64,000 nt of DNA from Leptolyngbyaceae cyanobacterium (GCA_036703985.1 DATNQN010000131.1:1-64000); one strand, 5' to 3'. Numbered from the stretch's first letter, positions 1-9,325 are shown. Made by a program: numbers and translations. Notes: generated by a model not told the origin, from the sequence alone.

Positions 1-13
1 AAGAAGCTCAGTT

Positions 14-113
14 GTCTTTGCGAGCGAAGCGAAAGCAATCTCGCCTGGTTTTAAGTGTGATTACACTGGAGAAGCGAGATTGCTTCGTCGCAAAAGGCGC
101 TCCTCGCAATGAC
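14..113. repeat. Dispersed imperfect hairpin repeat
   Basis: Two arms face each other. A left arm reading TTGCGAGCGAAGCG then AGCAATCTCGC (about 18-44) meets a right arm GCGAGATTGCTTCG then CTCGCAATGAC (about 74-113). This kind of sequence is widespread as a non-coding palindromic repeat in bacterial genomes. It lies downstream of the desaturase gene; no coding potential is seen. Confidence 0.6.
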
Positions 114-132
114 AGGTTCGGGCGCTGTTTTT

Positions 133-167
133 CCCTAGCCCCTAGCCCCTAGCCCCTAGCCCCTAGC
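133..167. repeat. Heptamer tandem repeat CCCTAGC x5
   Basis: Five perfect 7-bp units run directly into the stop codon (168-170) of the desaturase gene on the minus strand, and a partial unit continues through the stop. Such heptamers are common at intergenic edges in cyanobacteria and vary in copy number. Confidence 0.85.
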
Positions 168-992
168 CTAGCCATTACTTTCCTTGGGAGCTAGTTTAAT
201 ATTGGTGGCTAAGCCAAGAAATTGTAATAACTGAATTGTCATCCAGGTCATATCAATTTCCCACCACTGCAAACCGTGACGGGCGGAGTATTGAAAAGCG
301 TGATGATTATTGTGCCAACCTTCTCCGTAGACGAGTAATGCTACCCACCAGCAGTTGGTGGATCGATCGTCAGACTCATGACTGCGATAACCAAATTTAT
401 GGGTAGCGCTGTTAACCAGCCAAGTGCAGTGATAAACTGCCACTAAGCGAACGAAGATGCCCCACAGTACAAAAGGCCAGCCACCCAGCAAGTAAAGCAC
501 TACGCCAAGAAGAACTTGGAGAAGAATAAAATACTTTTGTAAAAACTGATAAACTGGATCTTCTGCAATGTCTTTGGTAAAACGAGCAACTTCTTCTCTT
601 TGGGGTAGCTCGTAAAGCATCCAGCCCAAATGACTCCATAAAAATCCTTTATTGGAGTCATGAGGATCTTTGTCTTTATCTGAATGCAAATGATGCAAGC
701 GGTGCATACCGACCCATTCGATCGGCCCCCCTTGGCAAGATAAAGTGCCGAAGAAAACTAAAAGATATTCCAGCCACTTGGGAGTCTCAAAACTGCGATG
801 GGTGACTAAGCGGTGATACCCTAAAGTGATTCCCAAACCACCTGTTACCCAATGCAGGAAAACGGCTAATCCTACTGCTGCCCAGCTAAAGTTGCCGGGG
901 AGGAAGGCGAAGATGGCAACGATATGAATCGCGGCCATGAACAATATAACAGGCCAATCTAGGTGAAGTTTAGTCGAAGTGGCAAGCGTCAT
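168..992 (-). CDS. desC: Acyl-lipid/acyl-CoA delta-9 fatty acid desaturase
   Basis: Integral-membrane di-iron desaturase expected to place the first double bond in membrane fatty acids. The 274-residue protein has all three histidine boxes: H60-x4-H65, H97-x2-H100-H101 and H227-x2-H230-H231, with hydrophobic stretches between them. I start at the ATG at 992. The frame stays open upstream to 1112, but that would overlap the divergent PLP-enzyme gene, and the first 40 residues are not family-like. Only about 65 bp separate the two divergent genes, so their promoters must overlap. Family assignment is strong; the exact regiospecificity (delta-9) is inferred from the length and box spacing of the DesC group. 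Confidence 0.9.
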   Translation of the reverse strand: MTLATSTKLHLDWPVILFMAAIHIVAIFAFLPGNFSWAAVGLAVFLHWVTGGLGITLGYHRLVTHRSFETPKWLEYLLVFFGTLSCQGGPIEWVGMHRLHHLHSDKDKDPHDSNKGFLWSHLGWMLYELPQREEVARFTKDIAEDPVYQFLQKYFILLQVLLGVVLYLLGGWPFVLWGIFVRLVAVYHCTWLVNSATHKFGYRSHESDDRSTNCWWVALLVYGEGWHNNHHAFQYSARHGLQWWEIDMTWMTIQLLQFLGLATNIKLAPKESNG

Positions 993-1057
993 GCAGTAAC
1001 CTTGATACGAATTGTGCAGCCCAATCTGCGTGACCCTAAAATCCGCATAGCTATATC

Positions 1058-2302
1058 GTGAATGAGGAATTGATGAACAGCTTATGTAAGCTGCGAGAAG
1101 CAGAACAGGCACTATTTCCGATTTTTTCTGGTATTGACGCCTCAGTCAAGCAAAATCTCAAAAGAGTTTTGGCCGCATTTCGACGCCATCGGGTAGGAGC
1201 CCATCATTTTGCTGGTGTTTCCGGTTACGGTCACGATGATACAGGACGGGAAACCCTAGACAAGGTGTTTGCGGACGTGATGGGTGCCGAAGCTGCTGCC
1301 GTGCGGGTGCAGTTTGTTTCCGGTACTCACGCGATCGCTTGTGCCTTATATGGTGTCCTTCGCCCTGGAGATGAGATGCTATCGGTAGTAGGTGCGCCCT
1401 ACGACACGCTAGAAGAAGTAATTGGTTTACGGGGTCACGGTCAAGGCTCATTAATAGACTTTGGCATTAAATACCGGGAATTACCTCTGACTGGCGAAGG
1501 AACTGTAGACTGGAATGCCCTACCTCAAGTGATAGTGGACAATACTAAGTTGGTATTGATTCAGCGTTCCTGCGGTTATTCCTGGCGTCCGAGTCTCTCA
1601 GTTGCCGATATTGAAAAAATTATTTATATCGTTAAGCAACAAAATCCGAATACGGTTTGCTTTGTAGATAACTGTTATGGGGAGTTTATCGAAGAAAAAG
1701 AACCTACCCACGTGGGTGCTGATTTAATTGCCGGATCTTTGATTAAAAATCCCGGTGGTACGGTGGTAACGGCAGGTGGCTACGTAGCGGGTAAGGCAGA
1801 TTTGGTGGAAGCGGCGGCTTGTCGCTTGACCGCGCCGGGAATTGGTAGTGCTGGCGGTGCTACCTTCGATCAAAATCGCCTGCTGTTTCAGGGACTATTT
1901 TTAGCGCCCCAAATGGTAGGTGAGGCGATGAAGGGAAATCATTTAACTGCTTACGTATTCGATAAGTTGGGTTATCCTGTAAATCCCGCGCCTTTTGTCC
2001 CCAGGCGGGATGTGATTCAAGCTATTAAGTTGGGATCTGCCGAAAAGTTGATTGCTTTTTGTCGGATCGTTCAACAACATTCGCCGATCGATTCTTACGT
2101 GCAACCGGAACCTTGGGAAATGCCCGGTTATGAGAGTAAGGTGGTGATGGCAGGCGGTACTTTTATCGAGGGCAGTACTTTGGAGTTTTCCGCTGATGGG
2201 CCATTACGCGAACCTTACGTAGTGTATTGTCAAGGGGGAACTCATTGGAGTCATGTTGCGATCGCCCTAGAAGCTTTAATCGATGAAATTGGCCCTGCAT
2301 AG
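1058..2302 (+). CDS. Methionine gamma-lyase-like PLP enzyme (aluminium-resistance family)
   Basis: A fold-type I PLP-dependent enzyme of the Met_gamma_lyase (formerly aluminium resistance protein) family, 414 residues, usual family length. The Schiff-base lysine is most likely K230 in SLIKNPGG. The glycine-rich VSGTHAIACALYG segment near residues 89-101 and the aspartate in CFVDNCYGEF fit the cofactor pocket. The start is a GTG at 1058; an ATG five codons later (1073) is the alternative. The true substrate in cyanobacteria is not known; a carbon-sulfur lyase role is family knowledge, not proven here. Divergent from the desaturase gene. Confidence 0.85.
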   Translation: MNEELMNSLCKLREAEQALFPIFSGIDASVKQNLKRVLAAFRRHRVGAHHFAGVSGYGHDDTGRETLDKVFADVMGAEAAAVRVQFVSGTHAIACALYGVLRPGDEMLSVVGAPYDTLEEVIGLRGHGQGSLIDFGIKYRELPLTGEGTVDWNALPQVIVDNTKLVLIQRSCGYSWRPSLSVADIEKIIYIVKQQNPNTVCFVDNCYGEFIEEKEPTHVGADLIAGSLIKNPGGTVVTAGGYVAGKADLVEAAACRLTAPGIGSAGGATFDQNRLLFQGLFLAPQMVGEAMKGNHLTAYVFDKLGYPVNPAPFVPRRDVIQAIKLGSAEKLIAFCRIVQQHSPIDSYVQPEPWEMPGYESKVVMAGGTFIEGSTLEFSADGPLREPYVVYCQGGTHWSHVAIALEALIDEIGPA

Positions 2303-2343
2303 TAGCTCTAGAATCTAGCAATTGAGTGCGTGCTATACATGAT

Positions 2344-2386
2344 GTAGAGACGTTTTACGAAACGCCTCTACTCAATTTTTTCAACC
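2344..2386 (+). terminator. Hairpin plus T-run after the PLP enzyme
   Basis: Arms GTAGAGACGTTT (2344-2355) and AAACGCCTCTAC (2360-2371) are nearly complementary and are followed by TCAATTTTTTC. It sits 40 bp downstream of the PLP-enzyme stop. It may also be a copy of a dispersed palindrome. Confidence 0.5.
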
Positions 2387-2456
2387 TTACTTAACAAAGG
2401 TGCAAAATGTAAAACAATTGGTTAAAAAATTTATGACACATTAAGAGTACAAACTA

Positions 2457-2819
2457 ATGAATCTTAGTATTGTGGAAAATCGGTTAAAAATTGAGTTGGA
2501 ATGGTACGAGCAACTTTGGGCTTTTACCCTAGATAAAACTATGGAAATCCCAATTAGCGAGATCGAACTAGCAACAACGGAAGAACCGCTGAGTAATTGG
2601 GCAGAAATTCGCGCCCCTGGAACTTTTTTACCCGGAGTGATTAAAGCAGGAACTTATTACACTTTGAGAGGTAAGGAATTTTGGTATGTAACGCGAGAAA
2701 AAGATTATTTAACTTTGGTGTTAAAGAAGGAAGAACCGTACAGAAGAATCGTTCTAACTATTGACAATAACGATGATTGGGTAAGGCGAATTAATGAAAT
2801 GAAAGCTGGATTGAATTAA
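2457..2819 (+). CDS. Conserved hypothetical protein, PH-like
   Basis: A 120-residue soluble protein with no signal peptide or membrane segment. The pattern of alternating hydrophobic strands, the GVIKAGTY...GKEFWYV core and a final helix (DDWVRRINEMK) resemble small bacterial PH-like domain proteins. No catalytic residues are apparent and no function is assigned. The ATG at 2457 follows an AT-rich leader. It is monocistronic and convergent with the ABC transporter gene. Confidence 0.65.
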   Translation: MNLSIVENRLKIELEWYEQLWAFTLDKTMEIPISEIELATTEEPLSNWAEIRAPGTFLPGVIKAGTYYTLRGKEFWYVTREKDYLTLVLKKEEPYRRIVLTIDNNDDWVRRINEMKAGLN

Positions 2820-2845
2820 ATAGTATTGAAGATTATAGTGCTAAC

Positions 2846-2878
2846 AGAAACCCGGTTTCTTGAAGAAACCGGGTTTCT
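2846..2878. terminator. Bidirectional hairpin between convergent genes
   Basis: AGAAACCCGGTTTCT (2846-2860) and its inverse AGAAACCGGGTTTCT (2864-2878) are separated by 3 bp, giving a 15-bp near-perfect stem. It lies in the 73-bp gap between two convergent genes, where it could end transcription from both sides. The same palindrome family appears in a degenerate form near 35580 and 53150, so it is also a dispersed repeat. Confidence 0.65.
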
Positions 2879-2892
2879 ATCTGCTGTATTTT

Positions 2893-4641
2893 TTATTTCA
2901 GTAATTCCTCTAACTTGTGCTGATTCCAAAGAGATTGGTATAAACCGGGTGTTTGGACTAATTCTGCATGAGTACCGGTTTGGACGATTTCCCCTTTATC
3001 CATCACGAAGATCCGATCGCACGTTGCCGCCGCCGACATCTGGTGAGAGATAAACAGCACGGTTTTGCGATCGGTTCCCCTTGACAAATTTTCCAAAATA
3101 GCAGTAGCGGTTTGATTATCTACGCTGGAAAGCGCATCATCTAAAATGAGTACTGGCGCATCTACCAGCAACCCGCGAGAAAGAGCAGAGCGTTGTCGCT
3201 GTCCGCCAGAAAGAGTAATACCGCGCTCACCAACGATAGTTTCGTATTGTTGCGGAAAATAAAGGATTTCTGTATGAATTTGCGCTTGTTTGGCTGCTAA
3301 CTCTACTTCAGGCTGTTCGGCTAAAGGCTCGCCGTAGCGAATGTTGTTTTTGATGGTAGTACTGAAGAGGAAGCTTTCTTGGGGAACGTATGCGATCGCG
3401 CTCCGCAAATCTGCTAACCGCAACTTAGTAATATCATATTCATCCAAAAACAGACAGCCCTCTGAAATATTTAATAAATGAGGTAAAGCATTCGCCAAAG
3501 TCGATTTCCCGCAACCAATTGGCCCTACAATGGCCACCGTTTCTCCCGGTTTAATCGTAAAATTTACATTATGGAGAGCCGGAGTTTTTGCACCGGGATA
3601 AGTGTAAGTCAAATTACGAGCTTCGATCTCTCCTTTTACCCGTTCCAATGGTAAATGAATTGAATTATCCGTGTCTTTAATTTTCGGTTCTACAGTGAGA
3701 ATTGATTCAATGCGATCGATACTTACTTCACCCCGTTGATAAGTAGTAATCGTGAATCCTAACAAAGCCGTCGGAAAGACCAATCTTTCTACATAAAGAA
3801 TTAAAGCAACAAAGCCACCGATTGTAATTCCTCCCCGCGCAATTGCACCAACTCCCAGCCACAACAATACTACTAAACTAACAAAAGCCATTCCTTCAAT
3901 CAGGGGAAAAAGAGTAGTCCGAGTTTTCGCTAATTGAACGTTAGCTTTCAATAATTGTTCGTTAAAATGACTAAAAGCACGTCTCTCGTTTTCTTCTTGA
4001 GCGTAAATTTTAATTAAAGAAATTCCACTCATATCCTCTTGAATTAATTCGCTCAAGCTAGAAAGCTCTTCTTGTACCCTTAATTGTTGAGTGCGTAGCT
4101 TATCGCTGAATAATTGAACGATTAACAACATTACCGGGTAGACTGCCAGCGCTGCTAAACTCAACCACCAATTAATCGATAACATCACTGGCAAAGTCAA
4201 CCCATAAGCGAATACCGTATTTGCCAAACTCAATACGGCAAATCCCAACAAACGGCGAATATTATCTACATCACTAGTAGCGCGGTTAATTAAATCTCCG
4301 GCTGTATTTAGGGAAAAATAGGATGGTTCTAAGCTAAGTAAATGTTGGAATATTTTTTGCTTTAGGTCAAATTCTACTTGACGACCAACACCAAATAATA
4401 CGACGCGGGATAATACCCTGAATCCCCACATCACAGTTGCTAAAACGATGATTAATACGACAAAGTACAAAATCCGATTAAAGCTAAAAGTAATATTCAA
4501 TTCGTTGATAGTATCGCGAATTAGCAAAGGGATAAAAACTCCCAATGCGTTAACGATCAGCAGAGATAAAATACCTAAAGATACTTGTTTCCAGTGGGGT
4601 CGCAGGTATGTGCCTAATTTTTGCAGTCTTGAATGAGCCAT
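2893..4641 (-). CDS. ABC exporter, fused permease-ATPase (MsbA-like)
   Basis: A 582-residue half-transporter that should dimerise to export a lipid, peptide or drug. The N-terminal part (about 1-310) has six predicted membrane helices of the ABC_membrane type. The ATPase part has Walker A GPIGCGKST (about 372), signature LSGGQ (about 477), Walker B VLILDDALSS (about 500) and the switch histidine in ISHQMS. The Walker A has isoleucine-glycine-cysteine where many have G-x-S-G, which is tolerated in the family. Substrate cannot be read from sequence. A tandem repeat lies just upstream. Confidence 0.9.
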   Translation of the reverse strand: MAHSRLQKLGTYLRPHWKQVSLGILSLLIVNALGVFIPLLIRDTINELNITFSFNRILYFVVLIIVLATVMWGFRVLSRVVLFGVGRQVEFDLKQKIFQHLLSLEPSYFSLNTAGDLINRATSDVDNIRRLLGFAVLSLANTVFAYGLTLPVMLSINWWLSLAALAVYPVMLLIVQLFSDKLRTQQLRVQEELSSLSELIQEDMSGISLIKIYAQEENERRAFSHFNEQLLKANVQLAKTRTTLFPLIEGMAFVSLVVLLWLGVGAIARGGITIGGFVALILYVERLVFPTALLGFTITTYQRGEVSIDRIESILTVEPKIKDTDNSIHLPLERVKGEIEARNLTYTYPGAKTPALHNVNFTIKPGETVAIVGPIGCGKSTLANALPHLLNISEGCLFLDEYDITKLRLADLRSAIAYVPQESFLFSTTIKNNIRYGEPLAEQPEVELAAKQAQIHTEILYFPQQYETIVGERGITLSGGQRQRSALSRGLLVDAPVLILDDALSSVDNQTATAILENLSRGTDRKTVLFISHQMSAAATCDRIFVMDKGEIVQTGTHAELVQTPGLYQSLWNQHKLEELLK

Positions 4642-4661
4642 TTTTAGTGTGATTAGTCATC

Positions 4662-4689
4662 TGTCATTTGTCATTTGTCATTTGTCATT
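4662..4689. repeat. Tandem repeat TGTCATT x4
   Basis: Four perfect 7-bp units lie 20 bp upstream of the ABC transporter start, between it and the YdcF gene. Degenerate ATGACTTATGA-like sequence follows. No function is evident. Confidence 0.8.
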
Positions 4690-4743
4690 TCTTTGATTGA
4701 TGACCGATGACTTATGATTCATAACTTTTCATAGCATTAAAAG

Positions 4744-5910
4744 TTAACATTTGACATCAGTCACCTGGGGGACGGGTTCGACGCGGTTAGCTAACCAACC
4801 CCGGAGGAAATAGTAAACTGACGACCAAAATTCGTTGATGACGCGGGTGCTGAGTAATAAAGATTCCACGTTCGGCACGAAGTCGGAAAATAATACATCT
4901 CGGACGTTGCGGAAGGAAATAGTTACGGAGTCACAAGCTCCTTTTTGGGTTGTAGTCAAGCGAATTTTGGGAATGGCACCAGCTTGAAATGTGAAGAAAC
5001 TGGCAGGACTGGGGATAGTTTCAATTCCTAATTGAGCAAAGGTTTGTCTGGCGCGTTGCATATTTAAGGCAGAGGTAATTAAAATGACTCGCTTGCCAAT
5101 TATGCCTTTTTGCTGTAATCGACTCACTGCTAAGGCACTGGTGCGAATATCGAGTCCTGTTGGCTCGGGAATAATATCATCTCGCGCTACGCCTAAACTG
5201 ACTAGTATGTTGGTAATATCGTTTGCTTCGGCAACGGTAGTTTTGTTGGGGTCGGCTTTTAATCCGGGTCTTGGCCCAGCGCTGACAATGACTAAAGGAT
5301 AATTTCCTAATCTTAGTTGTTGTTTATATTCTCTGGCAGTTTGAATGATGCGATCGCCTGCATCGGTCAAGTGAATTTGATTTACTTCTAAAAATGTTAA
5401 CTGAGTAGTTGCTTGTCCTAACAAAACAATTGCGCTAACTTTTTCACGACGGTTAGCTGATGCTTGCAGGGCTGCTAGGGAATCAGACTCGGTTAACTGT
5501 ACTAATAAATATGATATGAGGGGAAGACTAAAAACTAATAATATCGCAAAAGCCCAACGAACTTGTCTTTCGGCATCTTTTGTAATACCGCCATTTCTGA
5601 TGCCATCTCCGACCGCAAATAACAATAACAAAATTGCCAAGCCCAGTGGCTTGAGCGGCATCGATAAAACGCTCCAAACTTCGGCAATCGCAGGATTATT
5701 TGGTGAGAAAAATGCTAATAAAATTGATAAAAATACAATAAAAGCACCCAACCATGCTACGTATTCTCTGGGTCGCCTTTTGCCACCTCCAGCAGGTTTA
5801 CTTTCCCCTGGTTTGGCATCAGCAGGTTTTGCCCCGGGTTTCAAAACTGCATTCCAACCCAGGTAGGCAATCAATACGAACAGCATGATTTGAGTGAGCG
5901 TTAAAAACAT
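4744..5910 (-). CDS. YdcF/ElyC/SanA-family (DUF218) membrane protein
   Basis: 388 residues. N-terminal helix (1-20), a short charged lysine/proline-rich stretch, then about three more membrane helices (50-70, 85-103, 120-142), followed by a DUF218 domain from about 160. The domain has the AIVLLGQ first strand, VIVSAGPRPG, the VAEANDITNILVSLGV helix, TGLDIRTSALAV and a VILITSALNMQRARQTFAQLGI stretch. DUF218 proteins act in cell-envelope processes (for example ElyC and SanA in enterobacteria); the reaction is unknown. Same strand as the ABC gene but separated from it by repeats. Confidence 0.8.
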   Translation of the reverse strand: MFLTLTQIMLFVLIAYLGWNAVLKPGAKPADAKPGESKPAGGGKRRPREYVAWLGAFIVFLSILLAFFSPNNPAIAEVWSVLSMPLKPLGLAILLLLFAVGDGIRNGGITKDAERQVRWAFAILLVFSLPLISYLLVQLTESDSLAALQASANRREKVSAIVLLGQATTQLTFLEVNQIHLTDAGDRIIQTAREYKQQLRLGNYPLVIVSAGPRPGLKADPNKTTVAEANDITNILVSLGVARDDIIPEPTGLDIRTSALAVSRLQQKGIIGKRVILITSALNMQRARQTFAQLGIETIPSPASFFTFQAGAIPKIRLTTTQKGACDSVTISFRNVRDVLFSDFVPNVESLLLSTRVINEFWSSVYYFLRGWLANRVEPVPQVTDVKC

Positions 5911-6079
5911 AATCTTTTATTGGGCATTGGGCATGAGACATTTAAATTTATGATTTTTCATTCAATTTTGCATGGTATTTTTTAAGCTCGAGGAGCCAGA
6001 ATTGGTTATAGGTAGGTGAGTTGAAGACATTCATTAAATTTTAGCTTTGGCGATCGAAAATCAACTAGCTATTAATTAT

Positions 6080-6149
6080 GAATTCTGACTCCTGAATTCT
6101 GACTCCTGAATTCTGACTCCTAAATTCTGACTTCTGAATTCTGGCTTCT
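6080..6149. repeat. 14-bp tandem repeat GAATTCTGACTCCT x5
   Basis: Five units with few mismatches, plus a partial sixth, end about 10 bp before the stop of the polyphosphate kinase gene (minus strand). A related single unit is seen near 30680. Simple repeat, no coding role seen. Confidence 0.85.
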
Positions 6150-6159
6150 GAATTCTACT

Positions 6160-7647
6160 TTATCGATGTTTCAGTTTGCGTCGAATGGCTTCAATAACGG
6201 TTTGAATCACTTTAACACGGGCATAGTACTTATCATTGGCGGCGATCGCACTCCAAGGAGCCGTCGGAGTACTGGTGCGCTGAATCATTTGATTGACTGC
6301 CACTTCATATAAATGCCACTTCTCTCGATTGCGCCAATCTTCGTCTGTGAGTTTGTATTGTCTAAACGGATCGTTTTGTCGTTGAGTAAAGCGTTCGAGT
6401 TGTTTTTCCGAGCTAATATGCAGCCAAAATTTAACCACAACATATCCATCGCTAGCTAACTGAGCTTCAAATTCGTTAATCTCCTGATAAGCGCGTCGCC
6501 ATTCTGTTTCGGTGGCAAATCCTTCTACTCGTTCTACTAAGACTCGTCCGTACCAACTGCGATCGAAAATGCCGATCGTACCCGCCATCGGTAAGCGTCG
6601 CCAAAAACGCCACAAGTAATGGCGTGCTTTTTCCTCATCTGTAGGTGCAGCAAACGCATTTACCTTATAACTGCGAGGATCGAGAGTATCGGTCAGTCGT
6701 TTAATCGCTCCCCCTTTACCAGCAGCATCCCAACCTTCAAACAGAATCAACACCGGGATTCGATCTTTGTGAATGCTCAACTGTAACTTGCGTAATTCTA
6801 CCTGTTCTTGACGCAGTTGTTGTTTATATTCCAGTCGAGACAAACTCAGGTTGACATCCACCTGAGCTAAGAAATCCGGTTCTCCCGGGTGGAGAGTTTC
6901 TTGAGCGGGTAGAATGGGCAGCACGGGGCGAAAATGCAGTCGATCGAGCGCTTCCGTGAGGGTAGCGGATAGTTGGGTGAGTACTTTCACTTCTGCCCAG
7001 CGCTGACAGTTGCCTTCTACTAAAGTCCAAGGAGCAGAACCGGTGCTGGTATGAATCAGCATTTCTTCGGCAAGGCTAACGTAGGTTTTGTAGTTTTTCT
7101 GCTGCTGCCAATCTTCTGGACGCACCCGCCAAGATTCTAATGGGTCAGCGGCATATTTTTTGAGACGTTGCTTTAATTCTTTTTGGCTCAGATGAATCCA
7201 AAATTTGGCGATCGCAGTGCCATCATCCACCATTTGCCGCTCGAAAGCATTGATGTGCTGCATCACCATCGGCACTTGTGCTTCGTTTACCCGCTCGAAC
7301 AAGCGGTCTTCTAATACATGGGTATACCAACTGTGATAGAAAAAGCCGATACTACCACGGGCTGGTAATTTTTGCCAAAAACGCCATAAAAAAGGATATT
7401 TTTGTTCTTCTTCACTGGGAGGCCAAATCGGATGAACTGCGAATCCACGAGGGTCCATGTAGGCCACCATTTTCTTGACTATGCTACCTTTCCCTGCGGC
7501 TGCCCACCCTTCCAGCACGACAATCATCGACAATTTTTTGTCCCAGCAGGCTTTTTGGAGCGATCGCAGCTGGCGCATCAGCAATTCTAATTGCGATTTG
7601 TAACTTTCTTTATCCAGACAAAGATCTAAATCTAGGGTATTTAGCAT
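6160..7647 (-). CDS. pap: Two-domain polyphosphate kinase 2 (polyphosphate:AMP phosphotransferase)
   Basis: A 495-residue tandem PPK2 protein, as expected for class II enzymes that phosphorylate AMP to ADP with polyphosphate. Domain 1 has GWAAAGKG (about 47-54) and domain 2 GWDAAGKG (about 304-311). The catalytic aspartate after the Walker tryptophan is replaced by alanine in domain 1, and DRSWYGRVL of domain 2 reads YHSWYTHVL in domain 1. Only the C-terminal half therefore looks catalytically complete, matching what is known of this class. The start is the ATG at 7647. Monocistronic. It would help rebuild adenylate pools from stored polyphosphate. Confidence 0.9.
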   Translation of the reverse strand: MLNTLDLDLCLDKESYKSQLELLMRQLRSLQKACWDKKLSMIVVLEGWAAAGKGSIVKKMVAYMDPRGFAVHPIWPPSEEEQKYPFLWRFWQKLPARGSIGFFYHSWYTHVLEDRLFERVNEAQVPMVMQHINAFERQMVDDGTAIAKFWIHLSQKELKQRLKKYAADPLESWRVRPEDWQQQKNYKTYVSLAEEMLIHTSTGSAPWTLVEGNCQRWAEVKVLTQLSATLTEALDRLHFRPVLPILPAQETLHPGEPDFLAQVDVNLSLSRLEYKQQLRQEQVELRKLQLSIHKDRIPVLILFEGWDAAGKGGAIKRLTDTLDPRSYKVNAFAAPTDEEKARHYLWRFWRRLPMAGTIGIFDRSWYGRVLVERVEGFATETEWRRAYQEINEFEAQLASDGYVVVKFWLHISSEKQLERFTQRQNDPFRQYKLTDEDWRNREKWHLYEVAVNQMIQRTSTPTAPWSAIAANDKYYARVKVIQTVIEAIRRKLKHR

Positions 7648-8386
7648 GGTTTTACTCGAGTAATATTGCGTAAGTAAAGAGTTTTAGCAATTCACTGGAT
7701 TCGGTATCTTTATTCTTTTCCCTGCTCCTGACAAAAGAATACCCCGCCAAAATAATCAAAGTGACAGTGCTTGAGTGGATGGCAATTTTATGGCTCTGTT
7801 TGCCGAGAACGGAATCGGAAACTGAAACTAGTCTAATTATCAAATCCGGAAGTTCTGTATTGAAAACATCTTCCGATCTATAGCGCTCCTATTTAAGTAA
7901 TCAACCCCACCCTAGCCCTCCCCTTACTAAGGGGAGGATTGGGTGGGGTTTAGTTGTTCGCAATTCATTTAGGATCGCAAAACAAAAACAAAATAATCAC
8001 GCGATGGCATTGCATAAGAAGCGGGTTTTGGCGATCGAGCGGGCATTTGACAACCCTTCAGTTCAAAATTCGCTCCTCTAACGGTAATTTTTTTCTACTT
8101 TTGCCTAAATCCTAAATAAGTAAAAACTTGGAAAATAAACTTTCAGTAAAATTACTGGACGAGCCCATACATTTTCTTAAGATTCCTTGACAAATCAAAT
8201 TCTTTCTTAAATCTTTCTGAAGGCTAGCCAGAGTAATATCCTAATGGACTATTTCATTAAAAATTTGGATTGTAAAGCAATGTAAATGCCAATTCCTGTG
8301 GATCGATATATTTTTAACCACTATTGGCGCGTGTCTAAAGGTCGATTTTTTAATATCAAACAAGTAGCAACGGGAGTTGTCATCCA
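7648..8386. other. Long intergenic region with one MITE-like repeat
   Basis: 739 bp between divergent genes. It holds the repeat at 7880-7978 and otherwise AT-rich sequence. A frame opening at 8286 overlaps the start of the pentapeptide gene out of frame and has no family look. No RNA gene is recognised. Confidence 0.5.
7880..7978 (+). repeat. MITE-like repeat B, copy 1
   Basis: About 99 bp. The ends are TATAGCGCTCCTA and TAGGATCGC inverted, and the centre is CCCTCCCCTTACTAAGGGGAGG. The same unit occurs at 17170-17274 (inverted) and 32629-32726. The inner inverted repeat can form a strong hairpin. Confidence 0.75.
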
Positions 8387-9325
8387 ATGGAACGTAGCTT
8401 CATACTCAGACTTTATGAAATGGGAGAAAGAAACTTTGCAGGCGCAGATTTACGAGGAGCCGATCTGAGCGGCGCTACCTTAATCGAAGTTAACTTAGCC
8501 GGAGCAAATTTAACCGGAGCTAACTTGAGCAGAGCTTTTCTCACCAAATCTAACTTAAGTGGTGCTTTTTTAAACTGGGCTAATGTTAGTTTTGTAAAAA
8601 TGAGTGAAGGTAACTTGACAGATGCTGACTTAACCAAAGCTGACTTAAGCGGGGCTTTTTTAGTTAAATCTAATTTGAGCCGAGCTAAACTTAGTGCAGC
8701 CAATCTGAGTAGCGTCAACCTGAGAGGAGCAAATTTAGAAAGGGCTAATCTTTGTGGCGCTAATTTAGAAGCGATCAACCTGCGGGGAGCTAACCTAAAA
8801 GGAGCTAACCTGAGTTGGGCTAAGCTATGCGGTGCTAGACTGAGCGGGGCAATCCTCTACGGCGCATTTTTAAATAATGTCAACCTTACAGGTGCTTTCT
8901 TAAATGGTGTAGACCTGAATGGCGTTGATTTAAACGGAGTCAATCTGAGAGATGCAAAGTTGAGCGGGACTAACCTGCAAGGAGCGAATTTAACTGCGGC
9001 AAATTTTAGCGAAGCCCAATTAAAAGGAGCGAGCACGATCGGATCGGACTTAACGGGCGCAGATTTAAGGCAAGCATCTCTTTGCCAAGCTAAATTGAAT
9101 TGGTCTAACTTAAGTAAAGCAGACTTGACAAAAGCAGACTTAAGGGAAGCCAATTTGCTAGGAGCAAAAATTGATAGAGCGGAGTTTACGCAAGCAGCGA
9201 TGTCCGAGCGCACGCACCGCTATTTGTGTAAAATTGCTACGGGAATCACGCCCTGGACTCATCGAGAAACCAAAGCTACGCTCAGTTCGATTTCCATTCA
9301 TTCTAAACAGGAAATTTTTAGCTAA
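8387..9325 (+). CDS. Pentapeptide-repeat protein
   Basis: 312 residues, of which about 17-285 are some 50 consecutive A(D/N)LxX-type repeats (ADLRG, ANLTG, ANLSR and so on), predicted to fold into a right-handed quadrilateral beta-helix. The short N-terminus (MERSFILRLYEMGERNFAGADL) matches the usual lead-in of cyanobacterial members, which supports the ATG at 8387. The C-terminal 35 residues leave the repeat pattern. No signal peptide. The role of most cyanobacterial members is unknown. The gene is 21 bp upstream of galE. Confidence 0.9.
   Translation: MERSFILRLYEMGERNFAGADLRGADLSGATLIEVNLAGANLTGANLSRAFLTKSNLSGAFLNWANVSFVKMSEGNLTDADLTKADLSGAFLVKSNLSRAKLSAANLSSVNLRGANLERANLCGANLEAINLRGANLKGANLSWAKLCGARLSGAILYGAFLNNVNLTGAFLNGVDLNGVDLNGVNLRDAKLSGTNLQGANLTAANFSEAQLKGASTIGSDLTGADLRQASLCQAKLNWSNLSKADLTKADLREANLLGAKIDRAEFTQAAMSERTHRYLCKIATGITPWTHRETKATLSSISIHSKQEIFS

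Noticed and set aside
7652..7843. 63-codon frame on the minus strand before pap
   Set aside because: No family look and no sensible start; sits in the promoter space of pap.
8187..8215. TTGACA as a -35 box before the pentapeptide gene
   Set aside because: No -10 hexamer at the right distance.
8286..8468. 60-codon frame upstream of the pentapeptide gene
   Set aside because: It overlaps the true start of the pentapeptide gene in another frame, has no family look and no ribosome site.
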